64,000 bases of DNA, taken from NCBI GenBank assembly GCA_016713885.1, contig JADJOF010000002.1, positions 124,001 to 188,000 of the forward strand. The letters are read 5' to 3'. Positions within the stretch are counted from its first letter, which is position 1, and the number at the start of each line of letters is the position of its first letter. Position numbers and translations under genes: made by a program. Of the stretch, positions 1 to 8,890 are shown one piece after another. Source of the DNA: Bdellovibrionales bacterium (GTDB taxonomy: Bacteria; Bdellovibrionota; Bdellovibrionia; Bdellovibrionales; JAMPXM01). The notes under the pieces were generated by a model that saw nothing but the letters and a program-made list of their open reading frames with translations, was not told where the DNA came from and searched no databases.

Positions 1-11
1 GAGGAATCATC

Positions 12-746
12 ATGAAAGTGCAGAAATCGCGAGTGACTTTTTCAACTGTTGTTTTGCTTGGAGCTGTTGTTGCGGCGGCATTAGTTGGCTGCAAAGCCAA
101 TCTGTCGACTGACGAAGGCAAAGCCAACTACGCTATGGGCCTTGAGATGGGACAGCAGGCGAAGCAATTGGACTTGAAGGTTGACGAGGCGGCGATTATT
201 GCGGGAGTTAAAGACGGCTTGGAGGGCAAAGAGCCGCAGGTTCCTCGCCAAGAGATCATGGGCGCGATCATGAAGATTCAAGAGGGCGCGATGCAGAAGC
301 TCAAAGCCAAAGGCGATGAGTTTCTGACAACAAATAAAGCGAAGGCAGGCGTGCAGACGACAGCCTCGGGCCTTCAGTATGAGGTTGTTAAAGAAGGATC
401 CGGCGCACAGCCTGTCGATGGCGATGAAGTGACGGTGCACTACACAGGTACACTTGTCGATGGAACGAAATTTGACTCATCTGTTGATCGCGGAGAGCCT
501 GCAAAGTTCAACGTCAACCAGGTTATTCCGGGTTGGACTGAGGCGATGAAACTGATGAAAGTCGGCGCAAAATACAAGCTGACGATTCCATCGGAGCTTG
601 GTTACGGCGCTCGCGGTGCACGTCCTGCGATTCCACCCAACGCGGTCTTGCAGTTTGATGTTGAGCTTCTGGATGTGAAGAAAGGTGGCACGCCACCTCC
701 GGCGACGCCTGGCGCGAAAGCTCCGACTGAAAAGAAAAAGAAGTAG
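12..746 (+). CDS. FKBP-type peptidyl-prolyl isomerase lipoprotein (Mip/FkpA-like)
   Basis: Predicted periplasmic peptidyl-prolyl cis-trans isomerase. The N-terminus has a basic start, a hydrophobic segment and a lipobox LVGC with Cys27, so the mature protein is probably lipid-anchored. Residues 30-110 resemble the helical dimerisation domain of Mip-like proteins. The FKBP fold covers about 125-225, with the motifs VHYTGTLVDGTKFDSS, VIPGWTEAM and ELGYGARG. The tail is rich in Pro and Lys. A GAGGA ribosome site lies just before the ATG at the window edge. A strong terminator follows, so this gene ends its transcription unit. The family call is secure; client proteins are unknown. Confidence 0.93.
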   Translation: MKVQKSRVTFSTVVLLGAVVAAALVGCKANLSTDEGKANYAMGLEMGQQAKQLDLKVDEAAIIAGVKDGLEGKEPQVPRQEIMGAIMKIQEGAMQKLKAKGDEFLTTNKAKAGVQTTASGLQYEVVKEGSGAQPVDGDEVTVHYTGTLVDGTKFDSSVDRGEPAKFNVNQVIPGWTEAMKLMKVGAKYKLTIPSELGYGARGARPAIPPNAVLQFDVELLDVKKGGTPPPATPGAKAPTEKKKK

Positions 747-791
747 GCTAAGCCCGTCTCGGCAGACTGTCTCATCTTTAGACAGGTGTTG

Positions 792-828
792 AACCCCCGT
801 TGTCCCTTGGGCACGGGGGTTTTGCTTT
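792..828 (+). terminator. Rho-independent terminator after the FKBP gene
   Basis: An 8-bp perfect stem, AACCCCCG (792-799) with CGGGGGTT (814-821), is followed by a T-rich stretch (TTTGCTTTT). It sits 45 bases after the FKBP stop codon, as expected for an intrinsic terminator. Confidence 0.85.
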
Positions 829-941
829 TGGGCTTCAGTAGGGTTCTAGGGAGCAATAGGCTCGTTTATACGGGAACTCGCCGGCCTCAGGCTTGCCTTG
901 TTTGTGTAGCGTAAGGTTGCACCCTCTGGAGGAGGCCTAAG

Positions 942-1313
942 ATGAAAAAGCCGAAGAGAATGCCGGTGATGACCGTTTTGATGCTCGGTCTGGTCTTTGT
1001 CTTGGGTGGATGTTCTACGCCGACTCCCCCTGAGTACGCCGAAGGGACGCTGTACAGCGAGGCAATGAACTCTTATTCGCTTTGCCAGAGCCGAATGTAT
1101 CCGGTTGATGGTGGAACATCCTGCGACTTGAGAAGTCCTTCGCAAATGCAGCCAAGCTACGGCGAGTATTCGCGCGCCAATCAGGGCTGGCAGTACAACT
1201 ATTATTCGAAACCCGATAGCGAAGAGTCTCTTGAGCAGTACTTTGATACGCTCTCGGCAGACGAGGTCGAGCGTTTGAATCAAGAGTGGAATTCACTCGC
1301 TGAGCAACACTAA
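942..1313 (+). CDS. Small lipoprotein of unknown function
   Basis: A 123-residue protein that I do not recognise. It begins with a basic stretch and a hydrophobic helix ending in lipobox LGGC (Cys24), so it should be a lipoprotein. The rest is polar and rich in Ser, Tyr and Gln, with two further cysteines (CQS and SCDL). A good SD (GGAGGAGG) precedes the ATG. The next gene converges on it from the minus strand 12 bases away. No domain assignment is possible from the sequence alone. Confidence 0.75.
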   Translation: MKKPKRMPVMTVLMLGLVFVLGGCSTPTPPEYAEGTLYSEAMNSYSLCQSRMYPVDGGTSCDLRSPSQMQPSYGEYSRANQGWQYNYYSKPDSEESLEQYFDTLSADEVERLNQEWNSLAEQH

Positions 1314-1324
1314 TCAGCGCATTT

Positions 1325-1966
1325 TTAAAAGGCGTGGATACTGAGCCGGTGGTCTTTCGACGTTCGGTTGGTGTCGTAGATATTGGTCACAAAGTTGATG
1401 CGATCGGTATCGCCGTGGTTGATGACGCGATGAACGCGATTCACCTTAATCAAGTATGCAGAACCGTCCGCTGGAAGAGGTTCGCTGATGATTCCATCTT
1501 TGGTTTCAATCTCAAAAAGACAGCCGGAGTTGGTGATAATGGGCACATGCAGCCGCACGGCATAGGCGTCGTCTGCGCCATCGCGATGCCACGACGAGGC
1601 CTTGCCGGCTTTGAGAATGATGATGCGGGCGCGGCGTGGGTTGAGGCCTTTTTCTGAAATTTGCCGAACAAGATCGGCCATCGGGCCAGTGTGAATTTCG
1701 GTCGGCCGATTAAAGAGCATTGTTGAACTCAGGCCGGCGGCTTTTGCGGCCTTGAGCAGCTCCTCGCGTGTCATGCCCGGGGTTTGATAGAGTTTGTGGC
1801 CGAGGTGCCAGCCGTCCTTGTAGTCGCCATTCGAAGACAGGACGCTCCAACCGCCGAAGGCATCCGATTGAAAAACAGCGGGCAGTGGCTGCACGGTCTT
1901 AAGAAAGTGGTCGCGCAGGGCCTCGATGTCGATGGCGAGTGGAATTTTCTCGTAGATCAGGCTCAT
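1325..1966 (-). CDS. Aspartyl/asparaginyl beta-hydroxylase-like 2OG-Fe(II) oxygenase
   Basis: A 213-residue cytosolic protein without a signal peptide. It has the double-stranded beta-helix iron motif: HRD in SSWHRDGADD supplies the HxD pair, and the distal His lies in VHRVINHGDTDRIN. An Arg after it (DTDRI) fits the 2-oxoglutarate carboxylate ligand. This layout matches the aspartyl/asparaginyl beta-hydroxylase family, in which the proteins hydroxylate Asp or Asn side chains. The substrate here is unknown. It converges with the small lipoprotein gene and is divergent from the EEP hydrolase gene. Confidence 0.75.
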   Translation of the reverse strand: MSLIYEKIPLAIDIEALRDHFLKTVQPLPAVFQSDAFGGWSVLSSNGDYKDGWHLGHKLYQTPGMTREELLKAAKAAGLSSTMLFNRPTEIHTGPMADLVRQISEKGLNPRRARIIILKAGKASSWHRDGADDAYAVRLHVPIITNSGCLFEIETKDGIISEPLPADGSAYLIKVNRVHRVINHGDTDRINFVTNIYDTNRTSKDHRLSIHAF

Positions 1967-2041
1967 TGGTCTTAAACGCTAAAACGAAGACTTGGCGCTG
2001 ACTAGCAGAAAGAGCGATGATGGCGAGAGCAGGTGGTTAGG

Positions 2042-3082
2042 ATGGGGTATTTTGAGTCACGAGACTGGAGGTTTTTGTCGTTCAACGTTGAGAATCTCTT
2101 CCTCTATCTTGATCACGGTCTAACGCAGGATCCAAAGACGTTGACCAAAGAGCAGTGGCGGCGGATGTCGTCGGCGCTTGTTGAAAACAAACCCTTGCAG
2201 CAAGTGCTTGAAATCGCTCGCGCCATTGAAGACACGAACCCTGACTTTGTGATGCTTTGTGAGGTCGGTGGGCGCGAGAGCTTGGCGAACTTCTCGCACT
2301 ATTTTTTGGAAGATCGCTATGTGCCGCATCTTTTGGAGGGAAACTCAGATCGTGGGATCGACCTCGGATTTTTGGTTAAGCGCGGCCTGCCGTTTAAGTA
2401 CGACATGGTTTCGCATCGCAATCGTCCACTTGAATTTCAGTATCCCCACGAGAAGCAGTCGCACGAGACGGGCTATCGGGCGTCGCGCAATCATCGTTTT
2501 TCGCGCGACGTGGTGGAGCTTCGCGTTTTCGAAAATGAGCTGCCAGTTTTAGTTCTTATCAATGTGCATTTGAAGTCTCCGCTCGATAAGGATCGCATTG
2601 ATCCCGGTGGCCGCGATCGCAGACGGGCGGAATGCGAAATGCTTGCGCAAATCTATAGAGAGGCCAGACATGAAACGGCTGATGCCGCAGGTCGAGTGGT
2701 GCCGTTCATCGTCGGCGGTGATTTTAACGGCGTGGCCTATGGGGCGGCGGTTGATCCTGAGTTTGAATCGCTTGCGACGACAGATCTTCGCTGCGCGCTC
2801 GATGTCGCGGCGGTGCCGGAGGACGATCGATTCACCTGGTGTTATTTTTATGGCAACCGGCCGGGGATGTTTCGGCAGATTGACTATATTTTTGTTTCAC
2901 CGGAGCTTGTTTCGCGAGTCGATTCACATATGACGTGGGTGTATCGATACAAGGACGAACTTGGTGTCAATCGGCTGGCTCCACGCAATGCGAACGAGAA
3001 ACGTGTTTTGCCGAGCGATCACTTTCCGGTGGTGGTGACCTTGACCCAAGTACCGCAAGTCTCGAAACCAAGCTTGGAGTAA
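2042..3082 (+). CDS. Endonuclease/exonuclease/phosphatase (EEP) family hydrolase
   Basis: A metal-dependent phosphodiesterase or nuclease-fold protein of about 346 residues. The family's catalytic blocks appear in order: FNVENLF, the Glu of LCEVGG, NVHLKSP, GGDFNG (Asp/Asn), DYIFVSPEL and the C-terminal SDHFP. There is no signal peptide, so it is probably cytoplasmic. The substrate (DNA, RNA, inositol phosphate or lipid) cannot be told. I chose the ATG at 2042; an in-frame GTG at 2033 is possible. Its 3' end overlaps the convergent acetyltransferase gene by 64 bases. Confidence 0.82.
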   Translation: MGYFESRDWRFLSFNVENLFLYLDHGLTQDPKTLTKEQWRRMSSALVENKPLQQVLEIARAIEDTNPDFVMLCEVGGRESLANFSHYFLEDRYVPHLLEGNSDRGIDLGFLVKRGLPFKYDMVSHRNRPLEFQYPHEKQSHETGYRASRNHRFSRDVVELRVFENELPVLVLINVHLKSPLDKDRIDPGGRDRRRAECEMLAQIYREARHETADAAGRVVPFIVGGDFNGVAYGAAVDPEFESLATTDLRCALDVAAVPEDDRFTWCYFYGNRPGMFRQIDYIFVSPELVSRVDSHMTWVYRYKDELGVNRLAPRNANEKRVLPSDHFPVVVTLTQVPQVSKPSLE

Positions 3083-3897
3083 AAATCGGCGCTGTTTGTG
3101 TTGCTGGAGTCAGCAAACAGGACGCAGTGCTGAACAGACTCCATTGCGATCTCCTGAACGACGGCATTCATCATAAGCGAACCGAGGCCAGTCCGGCGAT
3201 GTTTGTGATCGATGTAGACGAGTGAAATTCGTGTCATCGCAGTTTCTGGATCGAGCAAAAGAGAATTTGAAAGCGCCAGCATGCCGATAGGCTCTGTTGT
3301 TGTCGCGACGACAAGGTGGCCGGTTTTGATGAGATCGAGAACTTCGTGTCGAGTGGATTCGATATCCTGATGTGTTTCTCGTGCAAAAGCCGTCGACCAG
3401 CTGAGGACACGTTCAAAATCAGCTGAGGTTGCGCGTTTGAGCTCGAGCTCCGATGCTGGTTTGGTTGGGGCTGGCCTGCGCAGACGCACGTCTTGTCGAA
3501 ATTCAGGTTCATGGCTTGATAGACCCTCGAGTAGGCGCTTTTCTCCCATCCAGAAGCGAAACGGAAGACGAGCCGTGGCCTTACTCCAGAGTGAAAGATC
3601 GTGCTCGATCGAGGTGGGGTCACCTGGACTTAGGGCGACAACCATTTCGCCTGGCAGCAGTACGCCGTAGAGACTGTGGCTTGAGCCCTCGTCTTGATAG
3701 CGAAACCATAGGCCGTGGCCTGAGTTCAGCTGTTCAGCAAGCATCAAGACCTGGTGGTGAATGGCAATCCATCTGATGCGATGTTCGCGAGGGACTGTAC
3801 CGATGACATCGAGGCGCCACGCGAGCGGGTCGGTGTACCAGAAAAAGCCTTGTGGTTGAGCATTCGGGCGAGTCAGGTCTTGGAATCGTGAAGCCAT
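3019..3897 (-). CDS. GNAT-family N-acetyltransferase
   Basis: A GNAT protein with an N-terminal region of about 130 residues and a C-terminal acetyltransferase domain. The acetyl-CoA loop is seen as RRTGLGSLMM after the strand RISLVYID, and the terminal part (FADSSNTNSADFYSKLGF) is the usual GNAT motif B. The two-part layout resembles proteins with a degenerate N-terminal GNAT copy. I chose the ATG at 3897 because an upstream GTG at 3933 would abut the divergent pfk start codon. The substrate is unknown. The 3' end overlaps the EEP gene. Confidence 0.8.
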   Translation of the reverse strand: MASRFQDLTRPNAQPQGFFWYTDPLAWRLDVIGTVPREHRIRWIAIHHQVLMLAEQLNSGHGLWFRYQDEGSSHSLYGVLLPGEMVVALSPGDPTSIEHDLSLWSKATARLPFRFWMGEKRLLEGLSSHEPEFRQDVRLRRPAPTKPASELELKRATSADFERVLSWSTAFARETHQDIESTRHEVLDLIKTGHLVVATTTEPIGMLALSNSLLLDPETAMTRISLVYIDHKHRRTGLGSLMMNAVVQEIAMESVQHCVLFADSSNTNSADFYSKLGFETCGTWVKVTTTGK

Positions 3898-3933
3898 TGA
3901 CGCTAACCTACTGGAAAGAGCGCGGAGGAGCAC

Positions 3934-4983
3934 GTGTCACAGCATCAATCTAGAAAACGCATAGGACTCATGACCGGTGGTGGCGATGCTCCGGGCCTCA
4001 ATGGAATTATTGAAGCGACAGTCTGTGCTCTGCGCGGGGCTCCTGTTGAGCTTGTCGGAATTTGTGATGGTTTTGAGGGCATTTACTCGGGAAGCACCGT
4101 GCAGCTAACGCCAGAGGGTGTGCGAGGATTTCATGGGGCTGCGGGGACGCTTCTTGGCACTTCAAATAAAAGTGGAACTCGCGGCCGCGAAGCCGAGTTT
4201 TTGAAAGCGTATCGAGATCTCAAACTCGATGGGTTGATTGCGGCCGGAGGGGACGGAACGTTTGAAGGCTTAAGCCGCGTGATTCAAGGGCTTCAGTTGA
4301 TTGGTGTCCCGAAGACCATCGACAATGACCTTGCCGGAACGGACGTGACCTTTGGTTTTGATACGGCTTGCGCTGTTGTTGCTGAGGCGGTTGATGCACT
4401 TCGCGCAACAGCCGATGCTCATCGGCGGGTGATCGTGGTCGAGACGATGGGACGTACGTCAGGTTGGATCGCACTTGGCGGTGGACTTGCGTCATACGCC
4501 GACGTGATTCTGATTCCGGAAATGCCAGCTTCACGCGAAAAGTTGAAGGCGAACATCTTGAGTTTGCGCGATCAGGGGCGGCGCGGGGTCATGGTCGTCG
4601 TGGGTGAGGGTGCTTGTTTTCAAGGCGAAAAGCCGCGCGTGGCCTTTACTGTCCCCGGGTCTCCGCAGGCGGAGCGCTACGGCGGTATTGCCGAGGAGAT
4701 CGCTCGTTGGATTGAGGCCGAGACTGGTTGGGAGTCGCGGCATGTGGTTCTTGGGCATTTGCAGCGCTCGCGGCATCCGACGACGACGGATCGTTTTATC
4801 ACGGCCTCGATGGGTGTTGAGGTGGCGAGGATGGTGACGGAAGGCGACTGGGGTAAGGCCGTTGTCGTTCGTAGCGGTTTGGTTACGCGCGCTCCACTGT
4901 CAGATATCATGAAGCCGGCTCGGCTCGTGACGCCCGATCATCGTTGGGTGAACGTGGCAAGAAGCCTCGGACTGTTTATATAG
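3934..4983 (+). CDS. pfkA: 6-phosphofructokinase
   Basis: Phosphofructokinase of 349 residues, making fructose-1,6-bisphosphate in glycolysis. It shows TGGGDAPGLN near the N-terminus, AAGGDGTFEGL, PKTIDNDLAGT and FGFDTA, and METMGRTSGW. The residue after GGD is Gly, which family knowledge links to ATP use. The Lys of PKTIDND is the residue more often seen in PPi-type enzymes, so this is the mixed (group III-like) pattern. The start is a GTG with a clear GGAGGA SD. It is divergent from the GNAT gene. Confidence 0.92.
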   Translation: MSQHQSRKRIGLMTGGGDAPGLNGIIEATVCALRGAPVELVGICDGFEGIYSGSTVQLTPEGVRGFHGAAGTLLGTSNKSGTRGREAEFLKAYRDLKLDGLIAAGGDGTFEGLSRVIQGLQLIGVPKTIDNDLAGTDVTFGFDTACAVVAEAVDALRATADAHRRVIVVETMGRTSGWIALGGGLASYADVILIPEMPASREKLKANILSLRDQGRRGVMVVVGEGACFQGEKPRVAFTVPGSPQAERYGGIAEEIARWIEAETGWESRHVVLGHLQRSRHPTTTDRFITASMGVEVARMVTEGDWGKAVVVRSGLVTRAPLSDIMKPARLVTPDHRWVNVARSLGLFI

Positions 4984-5034
4984 CAATCGCAATAATTCCT
5001 TCATTGAACGAGATTTTTTCGGCATTCTAAATGG

Positions 5035-6270
5035 ATGTCGAGTGAGTCTCCGTTCGCAGCGCTACCAGTTCCTTTAGATCGCGTGATTACCCCTGTTGGG
5101 CTCAATCGACTTGCGGAAGTACTTTCGTCTTTGATTCGCCACACGGATTCCGGCTTTTGGATGTTTGAGATGGACTCGGAAAACCATTTGGTTTCTGAGC
5201 AGTGGTGCCGGCAACTCGGCTATCAGCCTGGCGAGATCCGCGGTAGTTTTCAGGATTGGCGATCGTTAGTTCATCCCGATGACTTCAAGCGAGTCGAAGA
5301 GACCTACAGGCGACATCTTGCTGGTCGGCATGATCGATACACACAAGAGTTCCGACTCAGGCACAAGGATGGTCGATATTCTTGGTTTCGAACAGATGGC
5401 GGGACCTTGCGTGACTCCACCGGACGACCGATTGCCGTTTTCGGTTGGCATATCGACATTGATAGTCAGCATGCATCGGACAGTCGAATTGAAAGCCTGA
5501 ATCGTGATCTGAATGCGGCGCTCGAACTTGCCACTCTTGGCGAGCTTGTTGGTGGTTTGGTTCATGAGCTTGCAAGCCCGATCACGGTGTTGCAAGTGCG
5601 GTTGGCGATGGCCGAGCAGAAGCTTCATCAGACTCAAGTGGCCGATGACGATCCCGTTGCGCGTTTGGTGTCGGAACTTCGGCCTGCTGTTGAACAGATT
5701 GTGCAAGTTCATTCGGGTCTCAGGACGTTGATGCAAAATGGGCGGGTCGAAGAGGCGGTGGAGCTGGACGTCTTTTCCGTTATCGATAAGGCAGTTGAAT
5801 TTGTAAAGTCGCGTCTAGAGCGAAATCATATCCAGCTCAATATTCGCGACATGTTGGCGGCCGATGGGGTTTGCAGCGTCGAAGGAAATCAAACCCAGTT
5901 AATGGAAGTCGTCATCAATCTTTTGAACAACAGCATTGATGCGATTGTTGAAAAGCGGCTTGAACATGAGCGCCGTGAGATCCAAGTCCGCGTGAGAGAT
6001 GTTCGACCGCATGTGGTGGCAATTGAAGTCGCAGACTCAGGCGACGGAATCGCCGAATCGGTGAAGGACCGCTTGATGTCGCCGCTTACGACCACAAAAC
6101 AAGAGAGTGGCGGCATGGGCTTGGGACTTTCTATTTCAAAGCGAATTGCCGAGGCTCATCGTGGTGCGCTTCGACTTGAGGCCACACGTGACGCCGAATT
6201 GGGTGGCGCACTTTTTCAATTCTCACTTCCGACATATCAATCTGTTTTGGCCGAGACACTGTCAACTTAG
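5035..6270 (+). CDS. PAS-domain sensor histidine kinase
   Basis: A soluble sensor kinase of 411 residues with no membrane segment. A PAS/PAC domain covers about 35-150 (VSEQWCRQLGY, then FRLRHKDGRYSWF). The H-box is GELVGGLVHELASPITVLQ, with the phospho-accepting His. The ATPase domain has the N-box NLLNNSIDAI, G1 ADSGDGI and G2 GGMGLGLSIS. No response regulator is adjacent, so it is an orphan kinase. I see no convincing SD before the ATG. It ends with a 9-base overlap with the convergent methyltransferase gene. Confidence 0.9.
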   Translation: MSSESPFAALPVPLDRVITPVGLNRLAEVLSSLIRHTDSGFWMFEMDSENHLVSEQWCRQLGYQPGEIRGSFQDWRSLVHPDDFKRVEETYRRHLAGRHDRYTQEFRLRHKDGRYSWFRTDGGTLRDSTGRPIAVFGWHIDIDSQHASDSRIESLNRDLNAALELATLGELVGGLVHELASPITVLQVRLAMAEQKLHQTQVADDDPVARLVSELRPAVEQIVQVHSGLRTLMQNGRVEEAVELDVFSVIDKAVEFVKSRLERNHIQLNIRDMLAADGVCSVEGNQTQLMEVVINLLNNSIDAIVEKRLEHERREIQVRVRDVRPHVVAIEVADSGDGIAESVKDRLMSPLTTTKQESGGMGLGLSISKRIAEAHRGALRLEATRDAELGGALFQFSLPTYQSVLAETLST

Positions 6271-7077
6271 AGTGGTGCGACACGCGAGAGTCGAGTCGCG
6301 CTTTGAGGCGAACCCTTCTCGAATTTCGAGTGTAAACCCGGCATCGACCAGTGCACGTTTGAGGTGCCCTGTGCACGCATAGGTTGAAAGCACGCAATTT
6401 GTGTCGCAAGCTTCCTTTAAAAATGGATCGAGAAATTCACGCGTCCATAGCTCTGGTGTGGACTTTGACGAAAACGCATCAAAAGCCACGGCGTTAAAGC
6501 TTCGCCGTTCAATCGGGCGATCGCGAAAGGTGTCGGGGAGAAGAGGTCCGGAGAGAATCCAGGTCCCATCGCCGAGGGCATTTTTGAGTTTTTCTTGAAT
6601 CGCGGAGGGACCTAGGCCGTATGCGGTCGCTGTCATTTCAAGCGCTTTATCATAGACGATGTGAGGAATGTGGCCTGGGATCTCGGCACCGCCAACGACC
6701 CAATTCTTAAAACTTTGAATGAGGCGTGGATCGAGTTCGAAGCTTTCGCCAGAAAGCGGCGTTTCGAATTTGACGGCAACAGCCGCGGCGACGATTTCAA
6801 CGAAGCCCAGTCCGAGACCAAGCGAAAGAATGCGAGGTGTTTTCGTCTCTGCGCGCAGCATTTCGTGGATACGCTCGAATGCCGAACCGTAGATATAGAC
6901 CGTTTCTCCGAGAGCTCCACGCATGGAGTGCATGGTTTCGCCAGCGCCGATTCGGGCGGTGTAGCTGCCATCATCGGTAACGACGACCTCAAAGGGCACT
7001 GGGGCGGAAGCGGGCTGTAAAGAGTTGCTGTCGGTCATGTTCATTGGTGAGAACAGGCTTTTACGTGGTTCCGGCAA
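6262..7077 (-). CDS. MnmC/MnmD-like tRNA methyltransferase (Methyltransf_30 type)
   Basis: A Rossmann methyltransferase resembling the methylase half of MnmC (stand-alone MnmD), which completes the mnm5 modification at tRNA wobble uridine. Supporting blocks are DDGSYTAR, GETMHSMRGALGETVYIYG, the SAM-site LSLGLGLGFVE, FDAFSSKSTPELWT and a C-terminal ACTGHLKRALVDAGF with GFASKRDST. There is no fused FAD oxidase domain. The start is uncertain: TTG at 7077, or ATG at 7044 or 7038. It is divergent from the radical SAM gene. Confidence 0.75.
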   Translation of the reverse strand: MPEPRKSLFSPMNMTDSNSLQPASAPVPFEVVVTDDGSYTARIGAGETMHSMRGALGETVYIYGSAFERIHEMLRAETKTPRILSLGLGLGFVEIVAAAVAVKFETPLSGESFELDPRLIQSFKNWVVGGAEIPGHIPHIVYDKALEMTATAYGLGPSAIQEKLKNALGDGTWILSGPLLPDTFRDRPIERRSFNAVAFDAFSSKSTPELWTREFLDPFLKEACDTNCVLSTYACTGHLKRALVDAGFTLEIREGFASKRDSTLACRTTLS

Positions 7078-7133
7078 AAGTTCAAGCCGATGGCTGTTGA
7101 CACCATGCCGTAAAAGCTGGTTTGCATGTTCGC

Positions 7134-8075
7134 ATGACCGATCGCACCGCTTGGGCAGGAAAGCCCTACCATCCGATTAGCCTCGATTATCGCCAGCGAT
7201 TTGGTTCGAAGGTTGTCAAAGTGCCGGTGTCGATCGCCGATACCTGTCCGAACCGCATGGGTTTAAAGGGAATGCAGACCTGCATCTTTTGCGATGAGCA
7301 TGGGAGCTTTGCTTACGCCGAATCTCAAGGTCTTGATCTCGCAAAGCAGATTGAAGAGCATCGCACGAAAGTCGCGAGTCGTTTCAACGCAGCGAAGTTT
7401 CTCATTTACTTTCAAGCCTACACAACGACGTTCACGGCGCTTGGAAAATTAAGACAGGGATTTGACCTCGCGCTTGGGTACGACGACGTCGTCGGCGTTG
7501 TGGTGGGGACGCGGCCGGATTGCCTTTCGGATGCCGTGCTTCGCACGTGGAAAGAGTATTCGGAGAAAACCTTCGTTGCAGTTGAAGTCGGTGTCCAAAG
7601 TTTTGATGACGATCAGCTGACCTGGATGCGTCGCGGGCACACGGGCGCGCAAGCAATCAAAGGCATTGAGCGCATTGCGGCCGAAGCGGGCGTTGATACC
7701 GGGCTACATCTGATTTTTGGTTGGCCGACCGAGACCGACAAACAGGTGATTGAGACCGCACGTCTTTGTAACTCGCTTCCGATCACAAACGTGAAGCTCC
7801 ACAATCTGCACGTGCTTGAGAAAACACCGCTTGCCGATATGTATCGCAGCGGTGAATTTGTACCAGCCGATCTTGATCTCTATTCAGAGCGCGTCGCACT
7901 CTTTCTTGATCACTTGGATCCGCGCATCGCCGTGCACCGCCTGGTGGCTCTGTCATCGCGCTGGGATGAACTGATCGCGCCCGAGTGGGTTCGTCACAAA
8001 ATGAAGAGCTGGCAGGGTGTGATCGATCGTGTGAACGCCCGCGGTGCTTATCAGGGGCGACTGTTCGGGGTTTAG
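7134..8075 (+). CDS. Radical SAM protein, TIGR01212/YhcC-like
   Basis: A radical SAM protein of 313 residues. The cluster-binding cysteines appear in TCPNRMGLKGMQTCIFCDE, an unusual spacing of N-terminal Cys then CxxC that is typical of the YhcC/TIGR01212 family. Further family blocks are FQAYTTTF, VEVGVQS and HLIFGWPTE. The function of this family is not established; an RNA or cofactor modification role is likely. I preferred the ATG at 7134 over the TTG at 7122. A small DUF1428-like gene follows 5 bases after the stop and is probably co-transcribed. Confidence 0.83.
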   Translation: MTDRTAWAGKPYHPISLDYRQRFGSKVVKVPVSIADTCPNRMGLKGMQTCIFCDEHGSFAYAESQGLDLAKQIEEHRTKVASRFNAAKFLIYFQAYTTTFTALGKLRQGFDLALGYDDVVGVVVGTRPDCLSDAVLRTWKEYSEKTFVAVEVGVQSFDDDQLTWMRRGHTGAQAIKGIERIAAEAGVDTGLHLIFGWPTETDKQVIETARLCNSLPITNVKLHNLHVLEKTPLADMYRSGEFVPADLDLYSERVALFLDHLDPRIAVHRLVALSSRWDELIAPEWVRHKMKSWQGVIDRVNARGAYQGRLFGV

Positions 8076-8080
8076 ATTTG

Positions 8081-8434
8081 ATGTTTGCTGCACTCTACTT
8101 TTATAAAATTCCAAAAGACCGCATCGATCAGTTTCTTTCTATCCAAAGGCAGGCAGCTGATATTTATCGTCGATACGGCGCAATCGACGATGCCACTTTT
8201 GCATCTTCGAATCTGGCGGCGAGGTACGGCTGTGCCTCGCTCTTGTCTGAAATTGCTCTTGAGTCGAATGAGGAGCTCTTTTTTTCAGTCAGCCTTTTTG
8301 AATCAAAAGAAAATCACGACTTGATCATGCTCCAGCTGGATCGCGACCCAGAAATTTCATCTCTCTATGACGAAACATGTAAGGTCATGGACGTCTCAAG
8401 AATACTAAGGGGCGAGTTCAATCGAATTGTTTAG
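8081..8434 (+). CDS. DUF1428/YbaA-like small protein
   Basis: A 117-residue soluble protein. The layout, a strand then Lys-rich helix (FYKIPKDRIDQFLSIQ), YRRYGAID and a terminal DVSRILRGEFNRIV, resembles the DUF1428 family of dimeric alpha/beta-barrel proteins, which has no known function. It starts 5 bases after the radical SAM gene, so the two likely form an operon. Its end overlaps the convergent NUDIX gene by 4 bases. The family call is tentative. Confidence 0.65.
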   Translation: MFAALYFYKIPKDRIDQFLSIQRQAADIYRRYGAIDDATFASSNLAARYGCASLLSEIALESNEELFFSVSLFESKENHDLIMLQLDRDPEISSLYDETCKVMDVSRILRGEFNRIV

Positions 8435-8829
8435 TGCTGATCTTCAGTCAGCGAGCGATAGATCGCGACGTCTTCTGGAAAGACGGGCTTTAGTCGAGCG
8501 ATCTCGGCAAAAGTAAACCATGCGATTTCGGAGTTCTCCTCGTTGTTGATGACAGGATCACCTTTGATAAGGTCAACGAGCCACCAGTGAAGTGTGCACT
8601 GCCGAAGGTCGCAGTCAATTCTAGCCAGTTTTCTTGTGGGCCGAATCTGCACAGCTATTTCTTCATGGGCTTCGCGCACGAGCGCTTGCTCTTCTGATTC
8701 TCCCGCATCAATTTTTCCTGATATGGGGCACCAATAACCAGGAGCTACGGCTTTCGCTAAAGACCGTCGGCCTAAAAGAAACGAACGTTCTCTTTGAATT
8801 GTCATTGCAACGACCTGAATCCGACTCAT
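8431..8829 (-). CDS. NUDIX hydrolase
   Basis: A NUDIX pyrophosphohydrolase of about 132 residues. The Nudix box runs from GKIDAGES through REAHEEIAV and fits GX5EX7REUXEEXGU, except that the late Gly is Ala. The metal-binding REXXEE core is intact. The substrate is unknown. I preferred the ATG at 8829; a TTG at 8865 would add 12 residues. It overlaps the DUF1428-like gene tail to tail. Confidence 0.82.
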   Translation of the reverse strand: MSRIQVVAMTIQRERSFLLGRRSLAKAVAPGYWCPISGKIDAGESEEQALVREAHEEIAVQIRPTRKLARIDCDLRQCTLHWWLVDLIKGDPVINNEENSEIAWFTFAEIARLKPVFPEDVAIYRSLTEDQH

Positions 8830-8890
8830 CGGCGACAAGATATCGTCGAGTTTGAGGCTGATCAACGGGTTTAGGTCATTCTGTCGTATG

